A stretch of 31,102 nt of DNA from Holophaga sp. (GCA_031292735.1 JARLGP010000169.1:1-31102); one strand, 5' to 3'. Shown: positions 16,749-25,241, counted from the first letter of the stretch. Translations and numbers: made by a program. The notes: generated by a model from the letters alone, not told the origin.

Positions 16749-17498
16749 ATGTTGCTCAAAGCGACTGACATCACTAAAGAATTTGGTGGGTTAAAAGCTG
16801 TCGACCGGATTTCGGTTGCCCTGGAGCCGGGGGAGATCGTCGGGCTGATCGGGCCCAACGGCGCCGGCAAGACCACCTTCCTCAATTGCCTGGCGGGCAC
16901 CTTCAGGCCCACCTCGGGCTCGGTGGCCTTCCTGGACCAGGACACCACCGGCTGGACCGCCCACGACATGTGCCGGAAGGGGCTGGCCCGCACCTTCCAG
17001 ATCCCGCGGCCCTTTCCCAAGCTGAGCGCCCTGGAGAACGTGATGGTGGGAGGCCTGTTCGGCGCCAACCACGGGCACAAGTCTGGCGCGGAATCCCGGG
17101 CCAAGGAAATCCTGGCGTTCGTGCAGTTCACGCCGGAGATCCACACCCCGGCCCAAAGCCTGAACGCGGTTCAGCTCAAGCGGCTGGATCTGGCCCGGGC
17201 GCTGGCCTGCGGGCCACGGATGCTCCTGCTGGACGAGCTGGCCTCGGGCCTGACGCCCGCCGAGCTGGACGGGATGATCGACCTCATCAGGAACATCCGC
17301 AGCACGATGAATGTCGGAATCATCGTGGTCGAGCACATCATGAAATTCATCACCGGGATTTGCGACCGGCTCATGGTGATCCAGTACGGGGCGCTGATCG
17401 CCGAAGGGGCCCCAGCCGAGGTCATGAGGAATCCCCGGATCATCGAGGCTTACCTGGGCAGGGATGAGGCCGCCGGGCCGGGAGCGCAGCATGCTTGA
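16749..17498 (+). CDS. livG: ABC transporter ATPase, LivG type
   Basis: The 249-residue protein is one of the two ATPases of a branched-chain-type importer. It has Walker A GPNGAGKT (35-42), a Q-loop (TFQIPRPF), Walker B LLLDE ending at Asp161-Glu162, and the H-loop His195 (VVEH). The characteristic LivG C-terminus (GAPAEVMRNPRIIEAYLG) is present. The signature motif, normally LSxGQ, reads LNAVQ (137-141). It powers amino-acid uptake from the cytoplasmic face together with LivF. The start has GAGG seven bases upstream. It overlaps livF by eight bases (ATGCTTGA arrangement), which indicates translational coupling. The degenerate signature is seen in a subgroup of LivG proteins from memory and does not by itself imply loss of function. 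Confidence 0.88.
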   Translation: MLLKATDITKEFGGLKAVDRISVALEPGEIVGLIGPNGAGKTTFLNCLAGTFRPTSGSVAFLDQDTTGWTAHDMCRKGLARTFQIPRPFPKLSALENVMVGGLFGANHGHKSGAESRAKEILAFVQFTPEIHTPAQSLNAVQLKRLDLARALACGPRMLLLDELASGLTPAELDGMIDLIRNIRSTMNVGIIVVEHIMKFITGICDRLMVIQYGALIAEGAPAEVMRNPRIIEAYLGRDEAAGPGAQHA

Positions 17499-18195
17499 AC
17501 TGGTGAACGTGGGATCCGGCTACGATTTCCTGCAGGTGGTGTGGGACGTCTCCTTCAAGGTGGAAAAAGGCGAATTCGTCGCCCTGATCGGGCCCAACGG
17601 GGCGGGGAAGACCACCACGCTCCGGACCATCGCGGGCCTGCTGCCGGCCAAGGCCGGGCAGATCCAGTTCAAGGGCCGGAACCTGGTTGGCCAGCCCGCC
17701 TACCAGGTGAGCAGGGCCGGGCTGAGTTACGTATCCGAACAATTGAACCTGTTCACCAACATGACGGTCCGGGAGAACCTGCTGATGGGGGCCTATACCG
17801 TCAACAACAGGAAGCAGGAGAAGGAGGCGCTGGACTTCACCTATCAGATCTTCCCCCGCCTGCAGGAACGGGAAAATCAGCTGGCGGGCACCATGAGCGG
17901 GGGCGAGCGGAAGATGCTCGCCATCGGCCGCGGGGTCATGTCGAATCCAGAGATGCTGCTGGTGGATGAACCATCCCTTGGGCTGGCACCCAACACCACC
18001 TCGGCGGTGTTCGCCGCGCTGCAGGAGCTGAGGCGGCGGGGCATGACCATCCTGCTGGTGGAACAGAACGTGAATGCCACGCTGGATATCACCGACCGGG
18101 CGTATGTCATCGAGAACGGGCGAATCGTCATGAGCGGCACAAGCCGTGAACTGAAACTCGACCAGCATGTGCAGAACGCCTATCTGGGCATCTGA
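17491..18195 (+). CDS. livF: ABC transporter ATPase, LivF type
   Basis: The 234-residue partner ATPase has Walker A GPNGAGKT (34-41), the Q-loop region YVSEQLNLF typical of LivF, the signature MSGGE (136-140), Walker B LLVDEP (Asp160-Glu161) and the H-region LLVEQNV. It pairs with LivG to drive transport through LivH and LivM. LivF has an intact signature motif while LivG does not, so the two ATP sites of the heterodimer may be unequal. The ATG at 17491 overlaps the livG stop and has GGGAG about seven bases upstream; an in-frame ATG at 17464 inside livG is less likely. The next gene follows after 32 bases. Confidence 0.9.
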   Translation: MLELVNVGSGYDFLQVVWDVSFKVEKGEFVALIGPNGAGKTTTLRTIAGLLPAKAGQIQFKGRNLVGQPAYQVSRAGLSYVSEQLNLFTNMTVRENLLMGAYTVNNRKQEKEALDFTYQIFPRLQERENQLAGTMSGGERKMLAIGRGVMSNPEMLLVDEPSLGLAPNTTSAVFAALQELRRRGMTILLVEQNVNATLDITDRAYVIENGRIVMSGTSRELKLDQHVQNAYLGI

Positions 18196-18227
18196 ATGTT
18201 GGCCACGCTGCTGCGAAAGGGCATGCC

Positions 18228-19280
18228 ATGAAGGGCAATGCAATTCCAAAAGGGTCACCGGCCGGGCTGACCCGCATGGTGAAAAGCCATCTGCCGGCCA
18301 CAGTGGTGGTCCTGCTGTCGTTGGTGCTGGCGGTGGTCATGACCCTGGATGGGGGGGTCGCCAGCCTGGTCAATGTGCTGGTGACCGGCGGAATGTGGGC
18401 GCTGCTGGCGGCCGGGTTGGCCCTGGTGTTCGGGGTGATGAACATTCCCACCTTCGCCCACGGCGAATCTTTCATGGTTGGCGCCTACGTCGGCTACTTC
18501 GTGTTTATTCCCTTGCAGGAGCATCTGGCCGACCATCCCAACCCTCTCCTGAGTCTGAGCGCGCCCATCATCGGCATCCTGGGCGCCACCCTGGCCGGGA
18601 TCATCCTGGGCGCGGTCACCGAAAGAATGGTCCTGGCGCCCCTGCGGAAGCGCACCAAGGAGGGGTGGATCATGAACACGTTCCTGCTGACGGCGGGCCT
18701 CTCTTTCATCCTGATCAACGGCGCGACCATCCTGCTGGGCTCCAATTTCATGGGAATCCCCAGGTACTACGATGTGAGCCCGGTGAGCATTCTGGGGCTT
18801 CGGATCTCGGTGGACCGCCTGATGGCCTTCCTGATCGCGGTGGTGATCATCGTCGCCCTGACCTGGTTCATGAAATGGACCCGGACCGGACGCGCGATCC
18901 GGGCCGTTTCGCAGGACGAGACCGGAGCCCAGCTGGTGGGAATCAACATGGGATTCATCCACACCCTCACCTATTCCCTGTCCACGGCCATGGCAGCGGC
19001 GGCCGGAGCGGCTCTGCTGTTCATGTTCCAGGCCTATCCCACCGTGGGCCACGACCCCAACTACTATGCCTGGTACGTGGTCATGCTGGTGGGCTTCGGC
19101 AACATCTACGGTGCCGTCGTGGGCGGGTTCATCGTCGCCCTGCTGCAGGCAGCCACACAGCAGTACATCGGCATCGCCTGGTCCGATGTGGTCCCGACCG
19201 TGGTGATGATCGTCATCCTGATCGTGGTCCCGTCTGGCATCTTCGGCAGCGTGGTCAAAGGTATTCATGAGCAGTCTTAA
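18228..19280 (+). CDS. livH: Branched-chain-type amino-acid ABC transporter permease, LivH type
   Basis: The 350-residue inner-membrane protein has 8-9 hydrophobic segments and the LivH hallmark MNIPTFAHGESFMVGAYVGY near residues 70-90, comparable to the N(L/I)AHGxxxMxGAY motif. The EAA-like cytoplasmic loop (TGRAIRAVSQDETGAQLVGIN) contacts the ATPases. The final GFGNIYGAVVGGFIVALLQ helix is also typical. It forms half of the translocation channel with LivM. An extra-long first segment (about 40 residues before the usual start) gives one additional N-terminal helix (VVVLLSLVLAVVM). An AAGGG ribosome-binding site lies seven bases before the ATG. Confidence 0.9.
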   Translation: MKGNAIPKGSPAGLTRMVKSHLPATVVVLLSLVLAVVMTLDGGVASLVNVLVTGGMWALLAAGLALVFGVMNIPTFAHGESFMVGAYVGYFVFIPLQEHLADHPNPLLSLSAPIIGILGATLAGIILGAVTERMVLAPLRKRTKEGWIMNTFLLTAGLSFILINGATILLGSNFMGIPRYYDVSPVSILGLRISVDRLMAFLIAVVIIVALTWFMKWTRTGRAIRAVSQDETGAQLVGINMGFIHTLTYSLSTAMAAAAGAALLFMFQAYPTVGHDPNYYAWYVVMLVGFGNIYGAVVGGFIVALLQAATQQYIGIAWSDVVPTVVMIVILIVVPSGIFGSVVKGIHEQS

Positions 19281-19303
19281 CGGGGTGCTGGAAAGGGTCA
19301 GCA

Positions 19304-20341
19304 ATGAACAAGGTTGAAGTCATGCAACAGACAAATATCGCCAGCGGCGGGCTGGCAGGCCTCACCAGGGCCGGGTTCTCGCCGCTGGGAGCGGTGCTGT
19401 TCCTGCTCCTGGCCCTGGCCCCGTTTATCCCACCGTTCAGCCAGGAGTTCATGATCCGGTGGATGGTCATGGGCGCCTTCCTGGCGGCCCAGGCGGTTGC
19501 CTTTGATTTCACGGCGGGTTTCATCAACGTGGTGCCGTTCGGTTTTGCCGCCATCCTGGGGGTCGGGGCCTACACCTCGGCCATCTTTGCCAATACCTCA
19601 CTGGGGCTGGCCTTCCACCCCGGCATCTCACCCTGGTTCGGCATCTGGATCGGCGCCCTGGTGGCCGGGGTGTTCGGGCTGGGGCTGGGGCTGCTGACCC
19701 TGCGCCTGCGGGGGATCTTCGCGGCGATCATGTCGTGGTTCGTGGGGATCGCCCTGATGGGGTTGGCCCGGAACATGACCTGGCTGACCCGGGGACCCTC
19801 CGGCATGGCGCCCAGCACGTTGTTCGCCACCACCTCGAACATCCCCTACTTCTATGTGGCGCTGGGCATGCTGCTGGTGGTCTACGTCAGCCTGACGCTC
19901 ATCACCCGGTCCCACATCGGACTCGCGTTCCGCGCCATGGGCCAGAACTACGACGCGGCCTGCGCTTCGGGGATCAACCCCACCTTCTACCGGGTGCTCA
20001 ACTTCACGGTTTCATCCTTTTTCGCCGGGTGGCTCGGGGGGTTCTACGCCCACTACTTCGGTTCGCTGACCCCCACGGCGGTGATGGACACCTCCAAGAC
20101 CGTGGAGGTGCTGGCCATCGCCTACATCGGCGGCCGGGGCAGCCTCTGGGGCGGGATCGTGATCGCCTTCCCGATGGTGTTCTTCCTGGAACTGCTGCGC
20201 TCCAACTGGACCGAACTGCCCGGGCTGCAGTTCGTCATCTATGGCCTGCTGCTGATCCTGGTGATGATCTACTACCCGCTGGGTCTGGCGGGCATCTATT
20301 CCTGGTTCAAGAATCGTCTGACCATGCTCACGACCAAATAG
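19304..20341 (+). CDS. livM: Branched-chain-type amino-acid ABC transporter permease, LivM type
   Basis: The 345-residue inner-membrane permease has the LivM features: the FDFTAGFINVVPFGFAAILGVGAY region near the N-terminus (equivalent to the GxxGxxSxGxAxFxGxGAY motif), a long GLLTLRLRGIFAAIMSW helix, the cytoplasmic coupling loop GLAFRAMGQNYDAACASGIN, and the GGRGSLWGGIV motif near the end. It pairs with LivH. It follows livH after 23 bases with a GGAAAGGG ribosome-binding site and precedes the epimerase gene by 24 bases. The second residue of the conserved 'N-L-S' type motif is changed, so the substrate may differ from leucine-type transporters; this is an inference. Confidence 0.9.
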   Translation: MNKVEVMQQTNIASGGLAGLTRAGFSPLGAVLFLLLALAPFIPPFSQEFMIRWMVMGAFLAAQAVAFDFTAGFINVVPFGFAAILGVGAYTSAIFANTSLGLAFHPGISPWFGIWIGALVAGVFGLGLGLLTLRLRGIFAAIMSWFVGIALMGLARNMTWLTRGPSGMAPSTLFATTSNIPYFYVALGMLLVVYVSLTLITRSHIGLAFRAMGQNYDAACASGINPTFYRVLNFTVSSFFAGWLGGFYAHYFGSLTPTAVMDTSKTVEVLAIAYIGGRGSLWGGIVIAFPMVFFLELLRSNWTELPGLQFVIYGLLLILVMIYYPLGLAGIYSWFKNRLTMLTTK

Positions 20342-20365
20342 CTCCAACGCGACCAAGGTGCACCT

Positions 20366-21403
20366 ATGCGGTTCAAACGAATGATATCGACCATTGATTC
20401 CCACACCGAGGGCGAGCCGACCCGGGTGGTCATCGGCGGCATTCCGGTCATCCCGGGGGCCACGTTCAGCGAGAAATGGGCGTGGGCCAAGGCCAACCTG
20501 GACGGGCTCCGGAGGCTGCTGATGTTCGAGCCGCGCGGCAACCCGGTCATGTCCGGCAGCATCATCACGGCGCCCTGCTCCCCCGGGGCGGATGTGGGGG
20601 TGATCTACATCGAGGTGAGCGGCTTCCTGCCCATGTGCGGCCACGGCACCATCGGCACCTGCACGGTGCTGGTGGAAGCCGGCCTGGTTCCCGTCACGGA
20701 ACCGGTCACGGCCATCGTGCTGGATACGCCGGCCGGCCTGGTGCGGACCCGGGTGGCGGTGGCGGACGGCGTGGCCGAGTCGGTGACCATCCAGAACATC
20801 CCCTCCTTCCTCTACCTGGCCGATCAGGTGGTGAAGGTTCCTGGGCTGGGCGAGGTGGTGCTGGACATCGCCTATGGGGGCAATTTCTATGCTCTGGTCC
20901 CGGCTGAGCAGGTGGGTCTGGAACTGGTCCCGGGTTCGGCCAGGGAGATCATCCGCAAAGGCTCCCTGATCCGGGAAGCCATCGCACAGCAGGTGGAGGT
21001 GCAGCACCCGACCATCCCTGCCATCAACCGCTGCTCCCACGTCCGCTTCATTGGCAAATCGGCGAACCCGAAGGTGACCACCCGCAACGCGGTGCTGTAT
21101 TCTGCGGAAGCCATCGACCGGTCGCCCTGCGGAACCGGGACCTCGGCGGAGATGGCGGCGCGCTTCGCCAAGGGCACCCAGCGGCTCGGGGAGGAGATGG
21201 TGAGCGAAAGCATCATCGGCAGCCTGTTCTACGGCAGCCTGGTGGAGGAGACCCGGGTGGGGCCATTCCGGGCGGTGGTGCCGACGGTTCGGGGCAGCGC
21301 TTACATCACCGGGATCCAGCAGTTCGTCCTGGATCGCCGGGATCCGTTCCCCGATGGGTTCTACCTGGGCGAAAGCAGCAAATGGGGCGCCGAGTTTGAG
21401 TAA
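20366..21403 (+). CDS. Proline racemase / 4-hydroxyproline 2-epimerase family enzyme
   Basis: The 345-residue protein has the paired catalytic cysteines of proline racemase and hydroxyproline epimerase: Cys91 in MCGHGTIG and Cys255 in DRSPCGTGTS. It also has IDSHTEGEPTR at the N-terminus and the YGGNFYALV segment. Two cysteines mean an epimerase; trans-3-hydroxyproline dehydratases have Thr or Ser in place of the first. Stretches such as LMFEPRGxxxMSGSI, ESGFLPMCGHGTIG and AIDRSPCGTGTSAxMA resemble hydroxyproline epimerases of the PrpA kind. KANLDGLRRLLM and the C-terminal YITGxxQFVxDRRDPF also fit proline racemases. The transport genes before it suggest it acts on the imported imino acid, converting L to D at C2. 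The start at 20366 has AAGGTG six bases upstream. Precise substrate not settled. Confidence 0.85.
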   Translation: MRFKRMISTIDSHTEGEPTRVVIGGIPVIPGATFSEKWAWAKANLDGLRRLLMFEPRGNPVMSGSIITAPCSPGADVGVIYIEVSGFLPMCGHGTIGTCTVLVEAGLVPVTEPVTAIVLDTPAGLVRTRVAVADGVAESVTIQNIPSFLYLADQVVKVPGLGEVVLDIAYGGNFYALVPAEQVGLELVPGSAREIIRKGSLIREAIAQQVEVQHPTIPAINRCSHVRFIGKSANPKVTTRNAVLYSAEAIDRSPCGTGTSAEMAARFAKGTQRLGEEMVSESIIGSLFYGSLVEETRVGPFRAVVPTVRGSAYITGIQQFVLDRRDPFPDGFYLGESSKWGAEFE

Positions 21404-21452
21404 CTGTTTGCCGGCGCGCTACCATTGGACAGGCAAGAAACGGGAGGCGTTC

Positions 21453-22193
21453 CTGAGCGAGGGACCGGTCATATCAACCACCGTCGAAAAGGTCGTCGTG
21501 GCGTTGCGCCAGGCCATGTTCGACGGCAATCTCAACCCCGGCGCGCGGCTGCGGGAGGAGATGCTGTCCCAGCGCTTCGGCGTCTCGCGCAGCACGATCC
21601 GGGAAGCGCTGCGGGTGCTCACCATGGACGGCCTGGTGACCCGGATGCCCAAGCGCAGCGTGATCGTCCATCACCTGACCGTGGCCGAGGTGGAGGACAT
21701 CTTCCGGGCCCGGATTCTGCTGGAGGGCGCCTCGGTGCGCGCCGCGGCAACCTGTTCCGACCAGACCCTGGAGGACTTGCGCCGGGCCCTGGACCGCTAC
21801 GTCAGCGAGGTCGTGACCCACGACGCCCCGCGCGCCGCGGAAGCCCATGTGGAGTTCCACGCGACCATGGTCCACCTGCTGTCCCAGAGCCAATGGCTGG
21901 CCGAGACCGAACGGTCCATGATGCGCCACCTGCTTCTCATCATCGCCTCGGTGCACATGAGTCCCGAAGATCTGAACGCCGAGATCGAACAGCACCGGGT
22001 CCTGTGCGACCTGTGCATCGCCAGGCGGATCGACGACGCGCTGGTGCGGCTGGAGGAGGACCTGATGAGCGCCAAGGCGTTCGCCGTCCGGTTCACCTAT
22101 GAAGCCCTCAACGTGGTCAAGCACAAGGACAAATCGCCGTGGCTGGACAAGAACGTCATCGGCGTTTCGCTCCGGGCCACCGCTTCATCCTGA
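21453..22193 (+). CDS. GntR-family transcriptional regulator with FCD domain (FadR type)
   Basis: The protein has an N-terminal winged helix-turn-helix (about 10-75; RQAMFDGNLNPGARLREEML followed by GVSRSTIREALRVL) and a C-terminal all-helical FCD ligand domain. FCD features are the HVEFHATM helix and EQHRVLCD. The third usual metal-binding histidine appears to be Asp (RLEEDLMSA), so metal binding may differ. It probably controls the operon, responding to proline, hydroxyproline or a breakdown product, and is a good candidate to bind the sites at 15202-15234. The start is uncertain. I favour CTG at 21453 because GGGAGG lies five bases upstream; an in-frame ATG at 21354 lies inside the epimerase gene, and TTG at 21408 lacks a ribosome-binding site. 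The 3' end overlaps the convergent mutS gene by nine bases. Confidence 0.82.
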   Translation: MSEGPVISTTVEKVVVALRQAMFDGNLNPGARLREEMLSQRFGVSRSTIREALRVLTMDGLVTRMPKRSVIVHHLTVAEVEDIFRARILLEGASVRAAATCSDQTLEDLRRALDRYVSEVVTHDAPRAAEAHVEFHATMVHLLSQSQWLAETERSMMRHLLLIIASVHMSPEDLNAEIEQHRVLCDLCIARRIDDALVRLEEDLMSAKAFAVRFTYEALNVVKHKDKSPWLDKNVIGVSLRATASS

Positions 22194-24728
22194 GCCCTGC
22201 CGCGCGGCCACCCAGTTCATCACCTCCAGCGGAGTCATGTGGTTCAGGTCCAGGGCGTTCAGCGCTTCGCGCAGGGGGTCGGGGTCCGGTTCGAACATCG
22301 GCAGCAGCGGCTGGGATTCGGCCGGGGGCCGGCGGCCCTTCCGGGCCGGGGCCGCGGCTTCGGGGGTCTGGGTCAGGATGCGCTGGGCGGCGGCGATGAC
22401 CGAGCGGGGCAGGCCGGCCAGGCGCGCCACCTGGATGCCGTAGCTGCGGTCCGCGGGGCCTTCGGCGATGCGGTGCAGGAACAGGAGGTGCTCCTCCCAT
22501 TCCTGCACTTCCACGTGGAGGTTCTGGATGCGCGGATCCTCGGCCAGCTTGGTCAGCTCGAAGTAGTGGGTGGCGAACAGGGTGCGCGGCTCGCCCCCCA
22601 TCAGGTCGCGCAGGTGCAGGGCGATGGCTTCGGCCAGGGACAGGCCGTCCCGGGTGCTGGTGCCCCGGCCGATCTCGTCCAGGATCACCAGACTGGCGGG
22701 GGTGACCTGGTTGAGGATCCGGGCGGTTTCGGTCATCTCCACCATGAAGGTGGATTGCCCCTTGGACAGGAAGTCGGAGGCGCCGATCCGGGTGAAGATC
22801 CGGTCCACCAGGCCGAAGCGCATGAGCTCGGCCGGCACGAAGGAGCCCACCTGGGCCAGCACCACCAGCAGCGCGGCGGTGCGCAGGAAGGTGGACTTTC
22901 CGCCCATGTTGGGCCCGGTCACCACCGCCATGGCCCGGGAGGCCGGCAGGGACAGGTCGTTGGGGATGCATTCCCGGCCCATCCGGGCTTCCAGCATGGG
23001 GTGGCGGGCGCCGGCCAGGATCAGTTCCCGGTCCTCGCTCAGTTCCGGCCGGATCCACCCGGACATCCGGGCGCGCTCGGCCAGGGCGCACAGCACGTCC
23101 AGCTTGGCCACCGCCTGGGACAGCCGGTTGAGGGCGCCGCGATCCTCCAGCACCAGGGCCAGCAGCTTGCGGAACTGGGCGTCCTCCAGCCGCAGCAGGT
23201 CGGATTCGGCGCTCAGCAGGCGCTGCTCGAAGGCCATGAGCTTCTCGGTGGTGAACCGCTCGGCGTTGGCCAGGGTCTGCTTGCGGATGAAGTGGGCGGG
23301 GGCCGATCCCAGGTTGGCCTTGGTGATCTCGAAGTAGTAGCCGAACACCCGGTTGAACTTGATCTTCAGGGTGTTGATGCCGCTGGCGGCGCGCTCCTCC
23401 TCCTCCAGTTCCAGCATCACCTGCTTGGCGTCCCGGGCCAGCCGGCGCACGCCGTCCAGTTCCGGGTCCACCCCGTCGCGGATCACCGAGCCGCGCTCCA
23501 GGTCCAGCGGCAGGGCCTCCTCCAGGCTGCGCTGGAGGGTGGCCAGCAGCTCCGGGCAGAGCGGGGTGTCGCCGGGCCACAGCTCCAGCTCCTGGGCTTC
23601 CCGGAACCAGCCGCCCTGCTCGATCAGCCAGGGCAGGTTCTGCAGCCGGGTCAGCCCGTCGCGCAGCTGGCCCAGTTCGGGCGGCGCGGCCAGGCCCAGG
23701 GCCACCCGGCCGAGGATGCGGTCCAGGTCGGGCACCGCGGCCAGCAGCTTCTGGATGGGATCGCGATGGCTGTCCTCGGTGAGCCAGCCCACCTGGCGCC
23801 AGCGCAGCTCCAGCGCGGGCCGTTCCCGCAGCGGCTGGTCCAGCCAGGCCTTGAGCAGGCGGGTGCCTTGCCGGGTGCGGCACTGGTCCAGCAGGGCCAG
23901 CAGGCTGCCGGCCCGGGTCCCGTCCAGGGTGTTGGCGGTGATCTCCAGGTGTCGGGCGGAGGTGGCGTCCAGCAGCGGGCCCACCGCGCCCAGTTCCAGG
24001 CTCACCCCCTGGATGTGCGCCGGCCGGCCCTTCTGGGTGGCCTCCACCTGGTCCAGCAGGGCGCCCAGGGCGCCGATGGCGGCGGGGTAGGGGTCGAGCC
24101 CCACCCCTTCCAGGTGGGTCCAGCCGAAGAAGGCCAGGATCTGTCCGCGGGCCCGTTCCGGCTCGAAGCGCCAGGCCGGCAGCAGGGTGCGGGCGGTCTC
24201 CAGGTCGCCGGGGGCCTGGCAGCCTTCGGCCAGGATCAGCTCCTGGGGCGCCAGCCGCTCCAGGGTGGCGGCCAGCCGCTCCTGCCCCTGGCCGGGGATG
24301 ACCCGCAACTGGCCGGAGGCCAGCTGGAGCAGGGCGATGCCCCAGTGGTCGCCCACCTGGTGCAGCGACGCCAGCCAGCGGGCGTCATCGTCCAGCCAGG
24401 TGCCCGGGGTGATGATCCGGGTGATGGACCGGGGCAGCAGGCCCTTCACCTCGTCGGCCTTGGCGGTGGGTTCGGCGATGGCCGCGGAGAAGCCGGCGGC
24501 CAGGAGCTTGGGCAGGTAGCTATCCAGGGCGAAGTGGGGCACCCCGCACATGGGGGTTTCGAACTCGGTGCCCCGGCCGCGCACGGTGAGGGCGATCTCC
24601 AATACCGGCGCGGCGCGGACTGCGTCCTCGCCGTGCAGCTCGAAGAAGTCGCCCATGCGCGTGAACAGGATGGCATCGCCAGCCTCGCGTTTGAGGGCGG
24701 CTACCTGTGTGAGCATGGGTGTCGACAT
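22185..24728 (-). CDS. mutS: DNA mismatch repair protein MutS
   Basis: The 847-residue protein has the MutS order of domains. The mismatch-binding motif GDFFE at 26-30 supplies the Phe-x-Glu (Phe28, Glu30). The connector, core and clamp regions lead to a C-terminal ATPase with Walker A GPNMGGKS (605-612), Walker B VILDEIGRGTS and ATHYFELT. MutS recognises mispairs after replication and recruits MutL; mutL is not in the window. The ATG at 24728 follows AAGGAAG; an in-frame ATG at residue 5 is an alternative. It is the second gene after hsp20 on the minus strand but has its own promoter-like sequence. The C-terminus (NHMTPLEVMNWVA) resembles the E. coli MutS C-terminal tail. It ends convergent to the GntR gene with a nine-base overlap. 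Confidence 0.95.
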   Translation of the reverse strand: MSTPMLTQVAALKREAGDAILFTRMGDFFELHGEDAVRAAPVLEIALTVRGRGTEFETPMCGVPHFALDSYLPKLLAAGFSAAIAEPTAKADEVKGLLPRSITRIITPGTWLDDDARWLASLHQVGDHWGIALLQLASGQLRVIPGQGQERLAATLERLAPQELILAEGCQAPGDLETARTLLPAWRFEPERARGQILAFFGWTHLEGVGLDPYPAAIGALGALLDQVEATQKGRPAHIQGVSLELGAVGPLLDATSARHLEITANTLDGTRAGSLLALLDQCRTRQGTRLLKAWLDQPLRERPALELRWRQVGWLTEDSHRDPIQKLLAAVPDLDRILGRVALGLAAPPELGQLRDGLTRLQNLPWLIEQGGWFREAQELELWPGDTPLCPELLATLQRSLEEALPLDLERGSVIRDGVDPELDGVRRLARDAKQVMLELEEEERAASGINTLKIKFNRVFGYYFEITKANLGSAPAHFIRKQTLANAERFTTEKLMAFEQRLLSAESDLLRLEDAQFRKLLALVLEDRGALNRLSQAVAKLDVLCALAERARMSGWIRPELSEDRELILAGARHPMLEARMGRECIPNDLSLPASRAMAVVTGPNMGGKSTFLRTAALLVVLAQVGSFVPAELMRFGLVDRIFTRIGASDFLSKGQSTFMVEMTETARILNQVTPASLVILDEIGRGTSTRDGLSLAEAIALHLRDLMGGEPRTLFATHYFELTKLAEDPRIQNLHVEVQEWEEHLLFLHRIAEGPADRSYGIQVARLAGLPRSVIAAAQRILTQTPEAAAPARKGRRPPAESQPLLPMFEPDPDPLREALNALDLNHMTPLEVMNWVAARQGSG

Positions 24729-24735
24729 GGGCTTC

Positions 24736-24760
24736 CTTGATGGGATCCGGTTCCATCAAG
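24736..24760 (-). promoter_or_regulatory. Inverted repeat in the mutS leader
   Basis: Perfect eight-base arms, CTTGATGG (24736-24743) and CCATCAAG (24753-24760), with nine bases between. On the minus-strand mRNA the 3' arm runs into the AAGGAAG ribosome-binding site of mutS. It could be a repressor site or an RNA hairpin that limits mutS translation. Confidence 0.4.
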
Positions 24761-24787
24761 TGTAGCGTTGATGCCGCCGCGCCCCAA
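24759..24787 (-). promoter_or_regulatory. Possible mutS promoter
   Basis: Minus strand TTGGGG (plus 24782-24787), a 17-base spacer and TACACT (24759-24764). It is a moderate match and lies between hsp20 and mutS. Confidence 0.35.
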
Positions 24788-24800
24788 TTCCTGGCGCCGG

Positions 24801-25241
24801 CTAGCAGTCGGGCAGGTCCTGGAGGCGCTTGGGCAGCGCGAGGGTCAGCACCCCGTTGGCCATTCTGGCCCGGCTGCCGGCGCCGTCCACCCCTTCCGGA
24901 AGATCGAACCGGCGCAGGAACGTTCCGAACCGGCGTTCGAGGGCATGGCAGGCGGAGGTCTCGTCCAGCGCGTCCCCGGGCCGCTCCCCGGTGATGGTGA
25001 CCGAGGTGGCGGTGAGCTCGATGTCCAGGTCGGCGATCTCCAGTCCGGGCAGATCCGCCAGCAGCAGGTAGGTCTCGGCGGTCTCCAGCAGGTCGAAGGC
25101 GGGGCTGAACACCGGGCCGATCCTGGCGGTCAGGTCCATCTCCAGGAACGGGTCGCCCCGCATGAAGTCCTTCTCCGCCCTGGACAGCCCGGGAAACAGG
25201 GGGTTGGGCGCCAGCAAGTAGTGAGGTTGGGGCTTATCCAT
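24801..25241 (-). CDS. Small heat-shock protein, Hsp20/alpha-crystallin family
   Basis: The 146-residue protein has an alpha-crystallin domain from about residue 45 to 140: FDLLETAETYLLLADLPG at its start, then the VTITGER strand, the conserved RRFGTFLRRFDLPEGVD, and the terminal A-x-x-x-NGVLTL motif (ARMANGVLTLALPK). It is an ATP-independent holdase that binds unfolding proteins in the cytoplasm; clients pass on to ClpB/DnaK. A clpB gene lies 3.8 kb away. ATG 25241 has an AGGAG site seven bases upstream; the longer frame to 25361 lacks this. The N-terminal arm (MDKPQPHYLLAPNPLFPG) is short. A sigma-70-like promoter and a palindrome lie about 85-140 bases upstream. Confidence 0.88.
   Translation of the reverse strand: MDKPQPHYLLAPNPLFPGLSRAEKDFMRGDPFLEMDLTARIGPVFSPAFDLLETAETYLLLADLPGLEIADLDIELTATSVTITGERPGDALDETSACHALERRFGTFLRRFDLPEGVDGAGSRARMANGVLTLALPKRLQDLPDC

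Noticed and set aside
22239..24740. 833-codon plus-strand open frame opposite mutS
   Set aside because: Antisense shadow of MutS with repetitive Gly/Gln/Val composition and no recognisable motif.
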